A stretch of 52,816 bases of DNA, taken from positions 1 to 52,816 of the forward strand of contig JANXAG010000013.1 in assembly GCA_025062375.1 (NCBI GenBank), read 5' to 3'. Position 1 is the stretch's first letter. Each line of letters opens with the position of its first letter. Under the pieces are notes generated by a model. That model saw nothing but the letters and a program-made list of their open reading frames with translations. It searched no databases and was not told the DNA's origin. This DNA comes from Anaerolineae bacterium (GTDB taxonomy: Bacteria > Chloroflexota > Anaerolineae > SpSt-600). This document shows positions 1-7,767 of the stretch, piece by piece. A program made the translations under genes and the position numbers.

Positions 1-180
1 GAACTGCCCGGCACCTGTGATGATGATGACCTTGACCTCGTCATTCTTAAGGACTTCATCAAAGGCCTGAAAGAGCTCGGTAACAGTCTGGGTGTCAAAA
101 GCGTTGGCCGGAGGGTGGTCAATGGTTAGGATAGCAACACGGTCCTCAATTGAGACGTGGATATTCTGGTATTCTCCCAT
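1..180 (-). CDS. Enoyl-CoA hydratase/isomerase family protein (crotonase), N-terminal part
   Basis: The 60 visible codons are the amino end of a crotonase-fold protein; the rest lies beyond the window start. The pattern VAILTIDHPPANAFD followed by VKVIIITGAGQF is the conserved first beta-hairpin and the lead-in to the oxyanion-hole segment of enoyl-CoA hydratases. Such enzymes hydrate 2-enoyl-CoA to 3-hydroxyacyl-CoA in beta-oxidation. The ATG at 178-180 follows GGGAGG by 8 bases. It is the last visible gene of the operon that begins with the TetR gene, downstream of the 3-hydroxyacyl-CoA dehydrogenase, which fits the next-step pathway logic. Substrate chain length cannot be told from the fragment. 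Confidence 0.9.
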   Translation of the reverse strand, partial: MGEYQNIHVSIEDRVAILTIDHPPANAFDTQTVTELFQAFDEVLKNDEVKVIIITGAGQF

Positions 181-213
181 GGTTCCTTCCTCCCAGGTTT
201 TTATGGAAGGGGC

Positions 214-241
214 GGGGAGCCGGGGCTCAACCCCGGTCCCC
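214..241. other. Strong GC hairpin between two beta-oxidation genes
   Basis: CCGGGG and CCCCGG arms with a 5-base loop (220-236), extended by outer GGGG/CCCC arms (214-217, 238-241). No T-run follows on the minus strand, so it is not a classic terminator. It could be an mRNA processing or stabilising element between the dehydrogenase gene and the crotonase gene. Confidence 0.5.
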
Positions 242-266
242 CCTTTGTCCATACCCCCTGCACCGG

Positions 267-1490
267 CTAAGCGTACTCCATGAAGCCCTTGCCCACTTTC
301 TTACCCAGATGGCCGGCTTTTACCTTCAGTTTGAGGAGGCGGGCCGGGCGGAAGCGCTCACCATACTTGGCGTGGAATTCCTGAAGCTTTTCCAGAACGT
401 AATCAAGCCCCAGGGTATCGGCCAGCTGGAGGGGTCCCATCCTTTCACCCTTATAGGTCATACCTGTGCCGGCCATCATGGCCAGATCAACGTCGTTGAC
501 AGCGGCAATGTTCTCCATGAGACAGAGGGCGGCTTCGTTTATCAGAGGCATTATGAGGCGCTCCCAGGTAAATTCAGTTCCGGTGGGAACTTTCCCTTCC
601 TGCTGGAGCCTCCTTATGGCCTCTTTGACGGGCTCATCGGTCTGGTCCCCATAGCCGTAGAAGCCGGCACCGGTCTTCTCGCCGTATCGGCCCATCTTGT
701 AGATTTCCTCAAAGAGGGGGCAAGGCTGCATCCTGTCGCCGTATTCGCTGTAGAGGTAAGCACCTACATGATAACATACATCAAGGCCGAGCATGTCCAT
801 GAGGGTGAAGGGCCCCATTGGCCATCCGAACTCGGTCATGGCCTTGTCTATTTCGGCAGCGGTGGCAGCCCCTTCGGCCAGGACCCAAGTGGCCTCGTTG
901 AGGTAGGGCATAAGAAGCCTGTTGACCAGGAACCCGGGGCATTCCTTAACCACCACGGGGATTTTGCGCAGGGTCTCAGCGAACATCACCACGCTATCAA
1001 TGGTGTCCTGGTCCGTGTCCAGGCCGGGGATTATCTCCACCAGCTTCATCACGTGGGCAGGGTTGAAGAAGTGCATTCCGATCATTTTGTGAGGTCGCTT
1101 CGTGGCTGCCCCCATCTCTGTGATGGAGAGGGCCGAGGTGTTGGAAGCGAAAATGGTGTTGGAAGGGCAAACTTCATCAAGCTCTCTGAAGACTCGCTTT
1201 TTGAGTTCGATGTTTTCGGGGATGGCCTCTATCACGATGTCCACATCCTCAAATCCATCGTAAGTGAGGGTTGTAGTGATAAGGGCCATCTTGGACTCCA
1301 CATCACTTGGGGTCATCCTTCCCTTATCCACCTGGCGTTTGTAAATGGAGCGGATTTTTTCCAGGGCTTTGTCCAGGATTTTCTGGTCAATGTCCTTGAC
1401 CACCACTGGGAGTCCTGCAAAGGTTATAACCTGGGCTATTTCGGCGCCCATAACTCCGGCGCCAACCACTCCAGCCTTAAAGATATACAT
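267..1490 (-). CDS. 3-hydroxyacyl-CoA dehydrogenase (3-hydroxybutyryl-CoA dehydrogenase type)
   Basis: The 407-residue protein oxidises 3-hydroxyacyl-CoA to 3-ketoacyl-CoA with NAD. The Rossmann motif GAGVMG lies at residues 10-15, the SNTSALSI strand at 116-123, and the catalytic-dyad segment MHFFNP with His140 and Glu152 follows. The C-terminal half holds two copies of the helical 3HCDH domain (about 185-285 and 300-400), the second being why it is longer than the roughly 280-residue single-domain enzymes. The ATG at 1488-1490 has AGGAGG 7 bases upstream. It sits between the 81-residue gene and the crotonase gene on the same strand. It could act in beta-oxidation or, in reverse, in butyryl-CoA formation; the neighbouring genes favour a multi-step CoA-ester pathway. 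Confidence 0.95.
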   Translation of the reverse strand: MYIFKAGVVGAGVMGAEIAQVITFAGLPVVVKDIDQKILDKALEKIRSIYKRQVDKGRMTPSDVESKMALITTTLTYDGFEDVDIVIEAIPENIELKKRVFRELDEVCPSNTIFASNTSALSITEMGAATKRPHKMIGMHFFNPAHVMKLVEIIPGLDTDQDTIDSVVMFAETLRKIPVVVKECPGFLVNRLLMPYLNEATWVLAEGAATAAEIDKAMTEFGWPMGPFTLMDMLGLDVCYHVGAYLYSEYGDRMQPCPLFEEIYKMGRYGEKTGAGFYGYGDQTDEPVKEAIRRLQQEGKVPTGTEFTWERLIMPLINEAALCLMENIAAVNDVDLAMMAGTGMTYKGERMGPLQLADTLGLDYVLEKLQEFHAKYGERFRPARLLKLKVKAGHLGKKVGKGFMEYA

Positions 1491-1512
1491 GGCTCAGCCT
1501 CCTTTCTGGGAA

Positions 1513-1758
1513 TTACCAGACCCTTAAAGCCAAAGCCGCATCCGTTCCGATACGGGCGAAATAAAGCTGCTTGTTCAGGTATTTCTCCCGAGCCTTGTCG
1601 TTAACTTCTATGAGGGTCTTGCCGACGAAATATTCGCCCGAGTCCACGTCAATGGCCACGATTTCTCCCTGATGGTTGGCTTCCAGCTGGTCTTTGAGCT
1701 TGAGGTAGATTTCCTTGCCTTTGGCCAGAACGCTTTCGTCAACCCACTGGGTTATCAT
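1513..1758 (-). CDS. Small conserved-looking protein of unknown function, 81 residues
   Basis: I do not recognise a characterised family. The protein has an N-terminal amphipathic helix (about residues 5-30, rich in Lys/Glu/Leu), then two beta-type stretches, EIVAIDVDSGEYFVG and LYFARIGTDAALALRVW, joined by a KAREKY helix. No signal peptide, membrane span or metal motif is visible. It is a compact alpha/beta domain of the kind seen in small stand-alone proteins annotated only as hypothetical. It is placed 13 bases after the thiolase stop and 22 bases before the dehydrogenase start, with a GAGGGGGTGA ribosome site, so it is clearly co-expressed with beta-oxidation genes. Reality as a gene is well supported by spacing and codon use; function is open. 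Confidence 0.75.
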   Translation of the reverse strand: MITQWVDESVLAKGKEIYLKLKDQLEANHQGEIVAIDVDSGEYFVGKTLIEVNDKAREKYLNKQLYFARIGTDAALALRVW

Positions 1759-1771
1759 AGCTCACCCCCTC

Positions 1772-2974
1772 TTATCTTCTCTCCAGGATGAGAGCGCCAC
1801 CCTGGCCACCACCCACACACATGGTAACCAGGCCAAACTGGGCGTTGCGGCGCTTCATTTCGTGGATTATAGTGACGGTAAGCTTGGCTCCGGTGCACCC
1901 CACTGGATGACCCAGAGCGATGGCTCCACCGTTGACGTTGACTTTATCCCAGTCCCAGCCGTATTTCTCCAGTTCCCTTCCCACCGCCAGGACCTGAGCG
2001 GCGAAGGCCTCGTTAAGCTCAATAAGGTCAATGTCTTTGAGCTCAAGGCCTGCTTTCTTGAGGGCAATAGGGATTGTCTTAGCCGGCCCAATTCCCATTA
2101 TCTCCGGTGGGACAGCAGCATAAGCGTAGCTGCGGATATAGGCCATGGGTTCGTAGCCCAGCGCTTTGGCTTTCTCCTCCGTCATGACCAGAAGAGCTGC
2201 AGCTCCATCGGAAATGGGGCAGGCGTTAGCAGGGGTGACAGTTCCGCCTTTCATAAAGACCGGAGGATACAGGGCGGCTCTTTCCACAGTGAGGCTGGGG
2301 TTAATGGTTTCATCTTCGCTCACGATTTCGGGGGCTACTTCCTGGCCCGCCACCTTCTTGGGGACGGCTACCGGAACTATTTCTTCCTTGAACTTGCCCA
2401 TCCTGGTAGCCATGAAAGCCTTGCGGTGGCTTTGGACAGCATACTTATCTTGTTCTTCCCTGGTGATACCATACATCATGGCCAGGTTCTCAGCGGTGCG
2501 GCCCATTATTTGCCCACAGATGGGATCGGTTAGGCCTTCCCAGAGGGTGTCGATGAATTCAGTGCTCCGGAGCCTGAGGCCCCACCGTGCTCCTCTGACA
2601 CAGTAAGGGGCAGTGCTCATGCTTTCGGTCCCACCTACGATGAAAATCTCCCCATCTCCAGCCTGAATGGCCTGATAGGCGGAGGTTATAGCCTGGATCC
2701 CGGAGGCACAGTTGCGCTGGACGGTGTAAGCGGGAACATGGACAGGGACCCCGGCCATAAGGGCGGCAACTCTGGTAACGTTAGGAGCATCGGAATATTG
2801 GCCTATGCATCCGAAGATCACTTCATCGATGAGGTTGGGGTCTATCTGGGTGCGCTTGAGGAGCTCCTCAATAGCCACGGCAGCCAGATACTGGGCGGGG
2901 AGGTCTCGGAAAGCACCGCCGTGTTTGCCCACGGGGGTTCTCACCCCGGCCACAATTACAACCTCTTTCTTCAT
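1772..2974 (-). CDS. Acetyl-CoA C-acyltransferase (thiolase)
   Basis: The 400-residue protein is a full-length thiolase that cleaves 3-ketoacyl-CoA, or condenses two acyl-CoAs. The nucleophilic Cys89 lies in RNCASG, His356 in GHPVGCTG, and Cys386 in MCVGGGQG, which is the complete catalytic triad. The NEAFAAQ loop typical of the family is also present. Its ATG overlaps the stop of the TetR gene by four bases (ATGA at 2971-2974), so the regulator and enzyme are translationally coupled. Whether it serves degradation or biosynthesis (acetoacetyl-CoA) cannot be decided from sequence; the adjacent dehydrogenase and hydratase suggest beta-oxidation. Confidence 0.95.
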   Translation of the reverse strand: MKKEVVIVAGVRTPVGKHGGAFRDLPAQYLAAVAIEELLKRTQIDPNLIDEVIFGCIGQYSDAPNVTRVAALMAGVPVHVPAYTVQRNCASGIQAITSAYQAIQAGDGEIFIVGGTESMSTAPYCVRGARWGLRLRSTEFIDTLWEGLTDPICGQIMGRTAENLAMMYGITREEQDKYAVQSHRKAFMATRMGKFKEEIVPVAVPKKVAGQEVAPEIVSEDETINPSLTVERAALYPPVFMKGGTVTPANACPISDGAAALLVMTEEKAKALGYEPMAYIRSYAYAAVPPEIMGIGPAKTIPIALKKAGLELKDIDLIELNEAFAAQVLAVGRELEKYGWDWDKVNVNGGAIALGHPVGCTGAKLTVTIIHEMKRRNAQFGLVTMCVGGGQGGALILERR

Positions 2975-3624
2975 GTCTCCTCCTTTTTATCAGGGTTTTC
3001 AAGGCCTTTTAAAAGGAGAGCTAAAGCAGCTTCGGCCATTTTCTCCAGAGAAAAGCCCAAAAGCTCACGCCTGAAGGGTATGGACATGAGGACAATAACT
3101 CCGTGGATTGAAGCCCACAGAACTGCGGCAGTGAGCCATGGGTCGCAGGGGCGAAAAAGTTCTCTCTGGATCCCTTCCTTAATGGCTTTTGCCACCCACT
3201 GAAGGGCTTCCTGGTTTTTGGTTTTTATTTCCTCGCCGAGCTCCGAAGGTATTTTCTCGTGGAGGCGGCCTCGGTCAAAGGCCACCATGAGGCGGAAATA
3301 GAAGGGGTTTTCTTTGAAAAACTGAAGGTAAGCACCTGTTAGACGATAGAGCCTCTCGGTTGGAGAGAGGTTCTGCTGTGGGACGTAAGCTTCAGCGAGC
3401 TTTTCTAAAAGGATATCAAACCCTTCCAGGAGAAGATGGGCGAGGATCTCTTCCTTGCTGGAAAAATAAAGGTAAATAGTGCCTTTACTCAATTCAGCGG
3501 CGGCTGCTACATCTTCAACGGTAGCCTCACCTATACCCTTGGAGGAAAAAACTTTGCGTGCTGCTTCCAAAATATCCTGTTTTCTTTGCTCTTTTTCCCT
3601 TGCCCGCCGCTCGCTTGTGCTCAT
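2971..3624 (-). CDS. TetR/AcrR-family transcriptional regulator of the beta-oxidation operon
   Basis: The 217-residue protein has an N-terminal TetR helix-turn-helix (RKQDILEAARKVF, then VEDVAAAAELSKGTIYLYF at roughly residues 15-60) and a C-terminal helical ligand domain resembling FadR/AcrR regulators of fatty-acid genes. A longer reading frame begins at 3660, but its start lies inside an operator and only about 10 bases from the predicted transcript start. I therefore use the internal ATG at 3622-3624. It is the first gene of the operon, coupled to the thiolase. Two 13-bp palindromes over the promoter imply autoregulation. The ligand is probably an acyl-CoA, by family and context, which is an inference. 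Confidence 0.92.
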   Translation of the reverse strand: MSTSERRAREKEQRKQDILEAARKVFSSKGIGEATVEDVAAAAELSKGTIYLYFSSKEEILAHLLLEGFDILLEKLAEAYVPQQNLSPTERLYRLTGAYLQFFKENPFYFRLMVAFDRGRLHEKIPSELGEEIKTKNQEALQWVAKAIKEGIQRELFRPCDPWLTAAVLWASIHGVIVLMSIPFRRELLGFSLEKMAEAALALLLKGLENPDKKEET

Positions 3625-3646
3625 CCCCTCGCCCCGCCATTGGGAA

Positions 3647-3659
3647 TGACTTATGGTCA
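3647..3659. promoter_or_regulatory. TetR-type operator, proximal copy
   Basis: TGACTTATGGTCA is an imperfect palindrome with TGAC/GTCA ends. It lies just downstream of the predicted start of transcription of the TetR operon, 18 bp centre-to-centre from the second copy. Confidence 0.65.
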
Positions 3660-3664
3660 TTTAC

Positions 3665-3677
3665 TGACCAATAGTCA
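3665..3677. promoter_or_regulatory. TetR-type operator, promoter-overlapping copy
   Basis: TGACCAATAGTCA repeats the TGAC(N5)GTCA pattern of the proximal copy. It touches the -10 box and covers the expected transcription start, so a bound repressor would block RNA polymerase. Confidence 0.68.
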
Positions 3678-3705
3678 GTATACCATAAATGCTTATAGCT
3701 GTCAA
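3677..3705 (-). promoter_or_regulatory. Sigma70-type promoter of the TetR/beta-oxidation operon
   Basis: On the minus strand TTGACA (3700-3705) and TATACT (3677-3682) are separated by exactly 17 bp. The start of transcription is expected near 3670, giving a leader of about 45 bases to the ATG at 3624. Confidence 0.8.
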
Positions 3706-4194
3706 ATCACATATCTCAGAGGGTGTACAGGGCCTGGAAAAGAAGTTTCAGTACGGTCAGGGTAGACTGTGCCACCCCTTTGGCACCCGATAGAGTGCGC
3801 CCTACTCACTTTTTCAACCGCTAAATGGCTTCCAGAGCGTAGCCCTTCCTCTCCTCTTAAGGCCAACAAAGTCCCTGGTGCAATAAGAGAAGGTCCCGGC
3901 AGTCGGAGCTCGGGACTTGGTTTTGACGACAACGGGGGCCGATGCACAGCCCCGAGGCTTTGAAAGAGGAGTTGTGGGGCCAAACGCCGACGTCAAACTC
4001 GTTGCTATTTGAGGACCAAATGGAACCCCCATGAGGTTTTTCAACATTCTTTCCCTCGAACTCCAGAAGAGAAAAACCCAAAAAGGCGGTCGAGTGTGAT
4101 CCAGGTTGTTGGCTTACCATTATACGCCCGGTAGTTTGGGCTGTCCACAAGTGGGCAGTATTAACTGCGAATTCCCGAAAATTCGGTTCGGGGC
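3706..4194. other. Gene-free stretch of about 490 bp after thrB
   Basis: No reading frame here has a credible start, ribosome site and neighbour context. There is a 6-bp hairpin (GTGCCA/TGGCAC around 3769-3786) that could end transcription of one of the flanking operons, although no T-run follows. On the minus strand several frames give stop-free, protein-like runs that shift frame between about 4130 and 3860. That could mean a decayed gene or a conserved non-coding element. I cannot assign a known RNA family. Confidence 0.4.
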
Positions 4195-5112
4195 TTAATC
4201 TCGCCGAATAACCTGCGCGCCTTTCTCTGTAACACGCAGGTGGAAGACTCTGGCCCGGAGGCCCGCCCGCTCGAACTCCTGCCGCATCGCTTCTCCGATT
4301 TCCGGGATCCATCTGGCAGAGAAAGCGATGAGGCTGGGCCCGGCCCCAGAAAGAGCGACAGCAGCAGCACCGGCTCGCCGGGCAGCTTCCATAGCGGCGA
4401 GAGCACCAGGGATGAGAGGAAGCCGATATGGCTGATGAAGTCGGTCGTCCATCGCTTTGCCCAACATCTCCAGGTCCCCCGTCCGCAAAGCCTCTACAAC
4501 CAGAATAGACCGGCTGATGTTGTATATAGCATCCTGACGGGTTACCGTCCGAGGGAGGATGGAGCGGGCGTATTCAGTCGGGAAATCCAGGTCGGGCAAG
4601 ACGACAGTGGCCCGGATAGGCGCGCGCTGGGCACGAGCGGGAAGTTTTATAGAGACAACACGCTCGTTGTGCAAAATAGAGACCACCAGCCCGCCCAGCA
4701 TTGCCGGAGCGACATTGTCGGGATGGCCCTCTGTCTCGATGGCGATTCTCAGAATTTCCTCCCTGGAAAAGGGTTCACCCAGAAGGGCGTTGGCGCCCAG
4801 CAAGCCACTCAGCAGGGCAGCTGAACTGGATCCCAGCCCGGAACCCAGGGGAATTCGGTTGATGCAGTGGACTTTGAACCCTCCACATGGCACGCCAGCA
4901 CGGTCATATAGAGAAAGCGCTGCGGCAACGATGAGATTGGTCGCGTCAGTGGGAAGGGTTTCCTCCCCTTCGCCGCTGATGGTTACATGGATTTGACCAT
5001 CAGAGGTGGGGGTCCAGATGGTCTCATTCCATAAATCCAGGGCCAGGCCCATGACATCAAAGCCAGGGCCCAGGTTCGCTGTCGTCGCTGGAACACGGAC
5101 TCGCACTTTCAT
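4195..5112 (-). CDS. thrB: Homoserine kinase
   Basis: The 305-residue GHMP-family kinase phosphorylates homoserine for threonine synthesis. It begins MKVRVRVPATTANLGPGFD, the family's N-terminal signature, and the ATP-binding motif PLGSGLGSSSAA follows at about residues 87-98. The C-terminal GHMP motif SGAGPSLIAF is also present. A longer frame upstream to 5220 adds arginine/proline-rich residues that no family member has, and the ATG at 5110-5112 overlaps the thrC stop (ATGA), so I use that start. It is the last gene of the pdxS-to-thrB run. The gene looks somewhat richer in GC codons than its neighbours to the left. Confidence 0.95.
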   Translation of the reverse strand: MKVRVRVPATTANLGPGFDVMGLALDLWNETIWTPTSDGQIHVTISGEGEETLPTDATNLIVAAALSLYDRAGVPCGGFKVHCINRIPLGSGLGSSSAALLSGLLGANALLGEPFSREEILRIAIETEGHPDNVAPAMLGGLVVSILHNERVVSIKLPARAQRAPIRATVVLPDLDFPTEYARSILPRTVTRQDAIYNISRSILVVEALRTGDLEMLGKAMDDRLHQPYRLPLIPGALAAMEAARRAGAAAVALSGAGPSLIAFSARWIPEIGEAMRQEFERAGLRARVFHLRVTEKGAQVIRRD

Positions 5113-6167
5113 AGGCCCAGGATTATCTCTTCCAGAGCATCCAGGCGAGGAGGTAGGACAAGGGGTTGAACGACGGATTGGGCTACGATATCGGGGTCTT
5201 TCAGGCCGTGACCCGTGCAAACGGCGACGATGCGCTGGCCTTTGGGCCGAAGCCGCCCGGCGGCGATTTCGGCAGCCAGCCCTGCCAATCCGGCTGCAGA
5301 GGCTGGTTCCACCCAGATACCTTCCATCTGGGCCAGCAGGCGTTGCATCCGCAGGATTTCCTCATCGGTCACGGCAATGATGCGACCTCCAGATTCCGCT
5401 GCGGCCCGTAGGGCTTCCTCTCCTCGGGCTGGACGCCCAATGCGGATAGCCGTCGCCACTGTCTCCGGATGGTCCACCGGGCGGCCCAGGACCAAAGGCG
5501 CTGCGCCCGCAGCCTGCACGCCTAATAGGCGAGGCAGGCCTGTCCCCCGGTATTCGTTATACTGCCGGAATCCAGCCCAATAGGCAGTGATGTTCCCCGC
5601 ATTGCCCACAGGCAGGCAAAGCCAGTCAGGGGCTGAGCCCAGATCGTCGCAGATTTCAAAGGCAGCCGTTTTTTGACCCTCAATACGGTATGGGTTCAGG
5701 GAATTCACCAGCGCGATAGGGTGCTTCCGGGTTATTTCCACCACCAAATGCAGGGCATCGTCGAAGGAGCCCTTTATTTGGACAACAGTGGCGCCGTAAG
5801 CGATGGCCCCTGCCAGCTTCCCAAGCGCCACCTTTCCCTCCGGAATGAGCACGATGCACTTCATCCCTGCCCGTGCAGCGTAGGCAGCAGCCGAAGCAGC
5901 CGTGTTGCCGGTAGAGGCGCAGATAGCAGTTCGGGCCCCCCTCCCCGCTGCTTCGCTAATAGCTGCAGTCATCCCACGATCCTTAAAGGACCCTGTCGGG
6001 TTCAGGCCTTCGTATTTGATCCATAGGTCCATCCCCTCGGCCAGTTCCCGGGCCAGCCTCGGCACCGGGATAAGCGGAGTCCCCCCCTCCATGAGCGTCA
6101 CAGGCCGGGTATGAGGGGGCAAATTGAGGAGATGCCCGTATCGGGAAAGGATTCCACTATGGGCCAT
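5109..6167 (-). CDS. thrC: Threonine synthase
   Basis: The 352-residue PLP enzyme converts O-phosphohomoserine to threonine. The PLP lysine is Lys62 in GSFKDRGM. The phosphate-binding glycine loop PVGNAGN and the substrate-side ASTGNTAAS motif are both present, and the length fits the short bacterial class. It overlaps thrB by four bases and starts 24 bases after the R3H/AAA gene, so the two threonine genes appear to be carried by the vitamin B6 operon. The enzyme itself uses PLP, the product of PdxST, which makes the grouping biochemically sensible. Confidence 0.95.
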   Translation of the reverse strand: MAHSGILSRYGHLLNLPPHTRPVTLMEGGTPLIPVPRLARELAEGMDLWIKYEGLNPTGSFKDRGMTAAISEAAGRGARTAICASTGNTAASAAAYAARAGMKCIVLIPEGKVALGKLAGAIAYGATVVQIKGSFDDALHLVVEITRKHPIALVNSLNPYRIEGQKTAAFEICDDLGSAPDWLCLPVGNAGNITAYWAGFRQYNEYRGTGLPRLLGVQAAGAAPLVLGRPVDHPETVATAIRIGRPARGEEALRAAAESGGRIIAVTDEEILRMQRLLAQMEGIWVEPASAAGLAGLAAEIAAGRLRPKGQRIVAVCTGHGLKDPDIVAQSVVQPLVLPPRLDALEEIILGL

Positions 6168-6191
6168 CGGGCCTCCACTGTGAGGGATGGT

Positions 6192-7748
6192 TTATTGTTC
6201 TCGGTAAATCCTTACCCGGCGGTAAGGTTCTTTGCCTACGCTGTAAGAGGAGAGGTTAGCTTGCGCCGCCAGGAGGTGTTGCTGGCGGCGAATAGGAGCA
6301 CTCTGGGGGCTGAGTTCCACCATTGGAACTCCGCTAAGCACTTTTTTTATCGCTTCCTCCGCCTCCCTTATGGCCAAGGCGAGAGGGTCAGAGCCCCCTT
6401 GCCCCAGCTCGAAAATATCGGCCAGGCATTCTTCTATCTGAGCTACAGTGTTGGAACGGAGCACGTAAACTGGTATCCCTTTCCTTTCGGCTTCCACTAC
6501 AGGCTGTGGGCGTTTCCGGTAAAAGCTTTTTAGAGTGAGAAAGACATCACTTTGGTTCAAGTCTTTTACTACAGTGAAAGGAACCTGGAGTTTGCGAGCA
6601 GCTTGCCTCACCTTATTTTCCCCTATCCCGTAAAGGTAGCCCTTTATCTGAGGCATTTCCCTGACGGATTGCATCCTGGGCAAGAATGGAGCCCTTTCTA
6701 TGGGCGGAGGAGGAATGGTAGCCCTCTCCCGGAACACTCTACCATCTTCCGTTCGGTAGCGGATTTCGGCGGGGATAGGGTTACCCCTCAGTATCGCATC
6801 TACTGCTGAGGCCACATCGTGGTGGATGGCCAGGCGATTCCAATCCTTTATTTCAATCACCACATCGAAAGTTGGGGGAGCCCTGCGCTCCAGCACCGTT
6901 TTCTGAGTGCCCCTCCTCTTGGCTTCCTCATCAGAGAGGGTCACGCTTTCTATACCGCCCACGAGATCAGCCAGAGTTGGGTTCATCATTAGGTTATCCA
7001 GGGTCTCACCGTGGGCAGTGGCCACAAGCTGGACCCCTCTTTCGGCTATGGTGCGGGCTGCCTGGGCCTCCAGCTCTCTGCCGATCTCGTCAATAATGAT
7101 GACTTCCGGCATGTGGTTTTCCACTGCTTCAATCATCACCTCGTGCTGGAGAGAAGGCGTAGGAACCTGCATCCGACGAGCTCTACCAATAGCCGGGTGG
7201 GGTATATCTCCATCTCCCCCTATTTCATTGGAAGTATCCACAATGACCACTCTCTTCTTCTCGGCCAGGATGCGGGCCACTTCCCGGAGCATGGTGGTTT
7301 TGCCCACCCCGGGCCTCCCCAGAAGAAGTATGCTTTTTCCTGATTCCACAATATCCCGGATGATGTCAACAGTGCCGTAGACAGCCCTTCCCACCCGGCA
7401 CGTAAGCCCTACAATTCGCCCCTTCCTATTCCTTATGGCCGAGATGCGGTGGAGAGTCCGCTCTATGCCCGCCCTGTTATCCTCGCCAAACTCGCTTATC
7501 CTGGAAACCACGTAATCAATATCTTCTTGAGTGATCTCTTTCTCGCTCAGGATAACCTCATCGTTTACGAAGCGGGCCTCCGGGGGCCTTCCCAGGTCCA
7601 TCACCACTTCCAGAAGCTCATGCCCCCGGTTTATACGCCTCAGGGCTTCTTCAATATGGGGCGGAAGGACTGCTAGTAAAGCGTCCAGGTCGTCCCTTAT
7701 TTCAATAGGTCTTACTTTGAGTTCGGTAATTTCTTCAGCGCGCTCCAT
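6192..7748 (-). CDS. R3H-domain AAA ATPase (SpoIIIAA/Ycf45-like)
   Basis: The 518-residue protein belongs to the single-strand nucleic-acid-binding R3H ATPase family found in cyanobacteria, plastids (Ycf45), Firmicutes and Chloroflexota. The Walker A motif GRPGVGKTT lies at about 144-152 and Walker B VIIIDEIG at about 216-223. An N-terminal helical region precedes the AAA core. The last 80 residues carry an R3H domain, with Arg-Arg-Gln-Gln-His matching the Arg-x3-His signature. The biological role is not settled in any species that I know of. It is encoded between the GNAT-like gene (19 bases) and thrC (24 bases). Confidence 0.88.
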   Translation of the reverse strand: MERAEEITELKVRPIEIRDDLDALLAVLPPHIEEALRRINRGHELLEVVMDLGRPPEARFVNDEVILSEKEITQEDIDYVVSRISEFGEDNRAGIERTLHRISAIRNRKGRIVGLTCRVGRAVYGTVDIIRDIVESGKSILLLGRPGVGKTTMLREVARILAEKKRVVIVDTSNEIGGDGDIPHPAIGRARRMQVPTPSLQHEVMIEAVENHMPEVIIIDEIGRELEAQAARTIAERGVQLVATAHGETLDNLMMNPTLADLVGGIESVTLSDEEAKRRGTQKTVLERRAPPTFDVVIEIKDWNRLAIHHDVASAVDAILRGNPIPAEIRYRTEDGRVFRERATIPPPPIERAPFLPRMQSVREMPQIKGYLYGIGENKVRQAARKLQVPFTVVKDLNQSDVFLTLKSFYRKRPQPVVEAERKGIPVYVLRSNTVAQIEECLADIFELGQGGSDPLALAIREAEEAIKKVLSGVPMVELSPQSAPIRRQQHLLAAQANLSSYSVGKEPYRRVRIYREQ

Positions 7749-7767
7749 CTTTCTCCATACACCTCCT

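Noticed and set aside
150-1604. A 484-residue plus-strand frame opposite the dehydrogenase gene
   Set aside because: It is antisense to a clear 3-hydroxyacyl-CoA dehydrogenase, has no ribosome site and contains no recognisable domain; it reflects the third-position bias of the real gene.
3769-3830. Sequence likeness between this stretch and the leader near 18310-18360 (both contain GGCACCC and a GCGC)
   Set aside because: Only short words match, with gaps between them; that is too weak to claim a shared element without an alignment.
3857-4312. A 151-residue minus-strand frame running from inside thrB into the gap
   Set aside because: Its first part overlaps thrB in another frame, no ribosome site precedes it, and the neighbouring protein-like segments lie in different frames. 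A decayed element remains possible and is listed as a finding.
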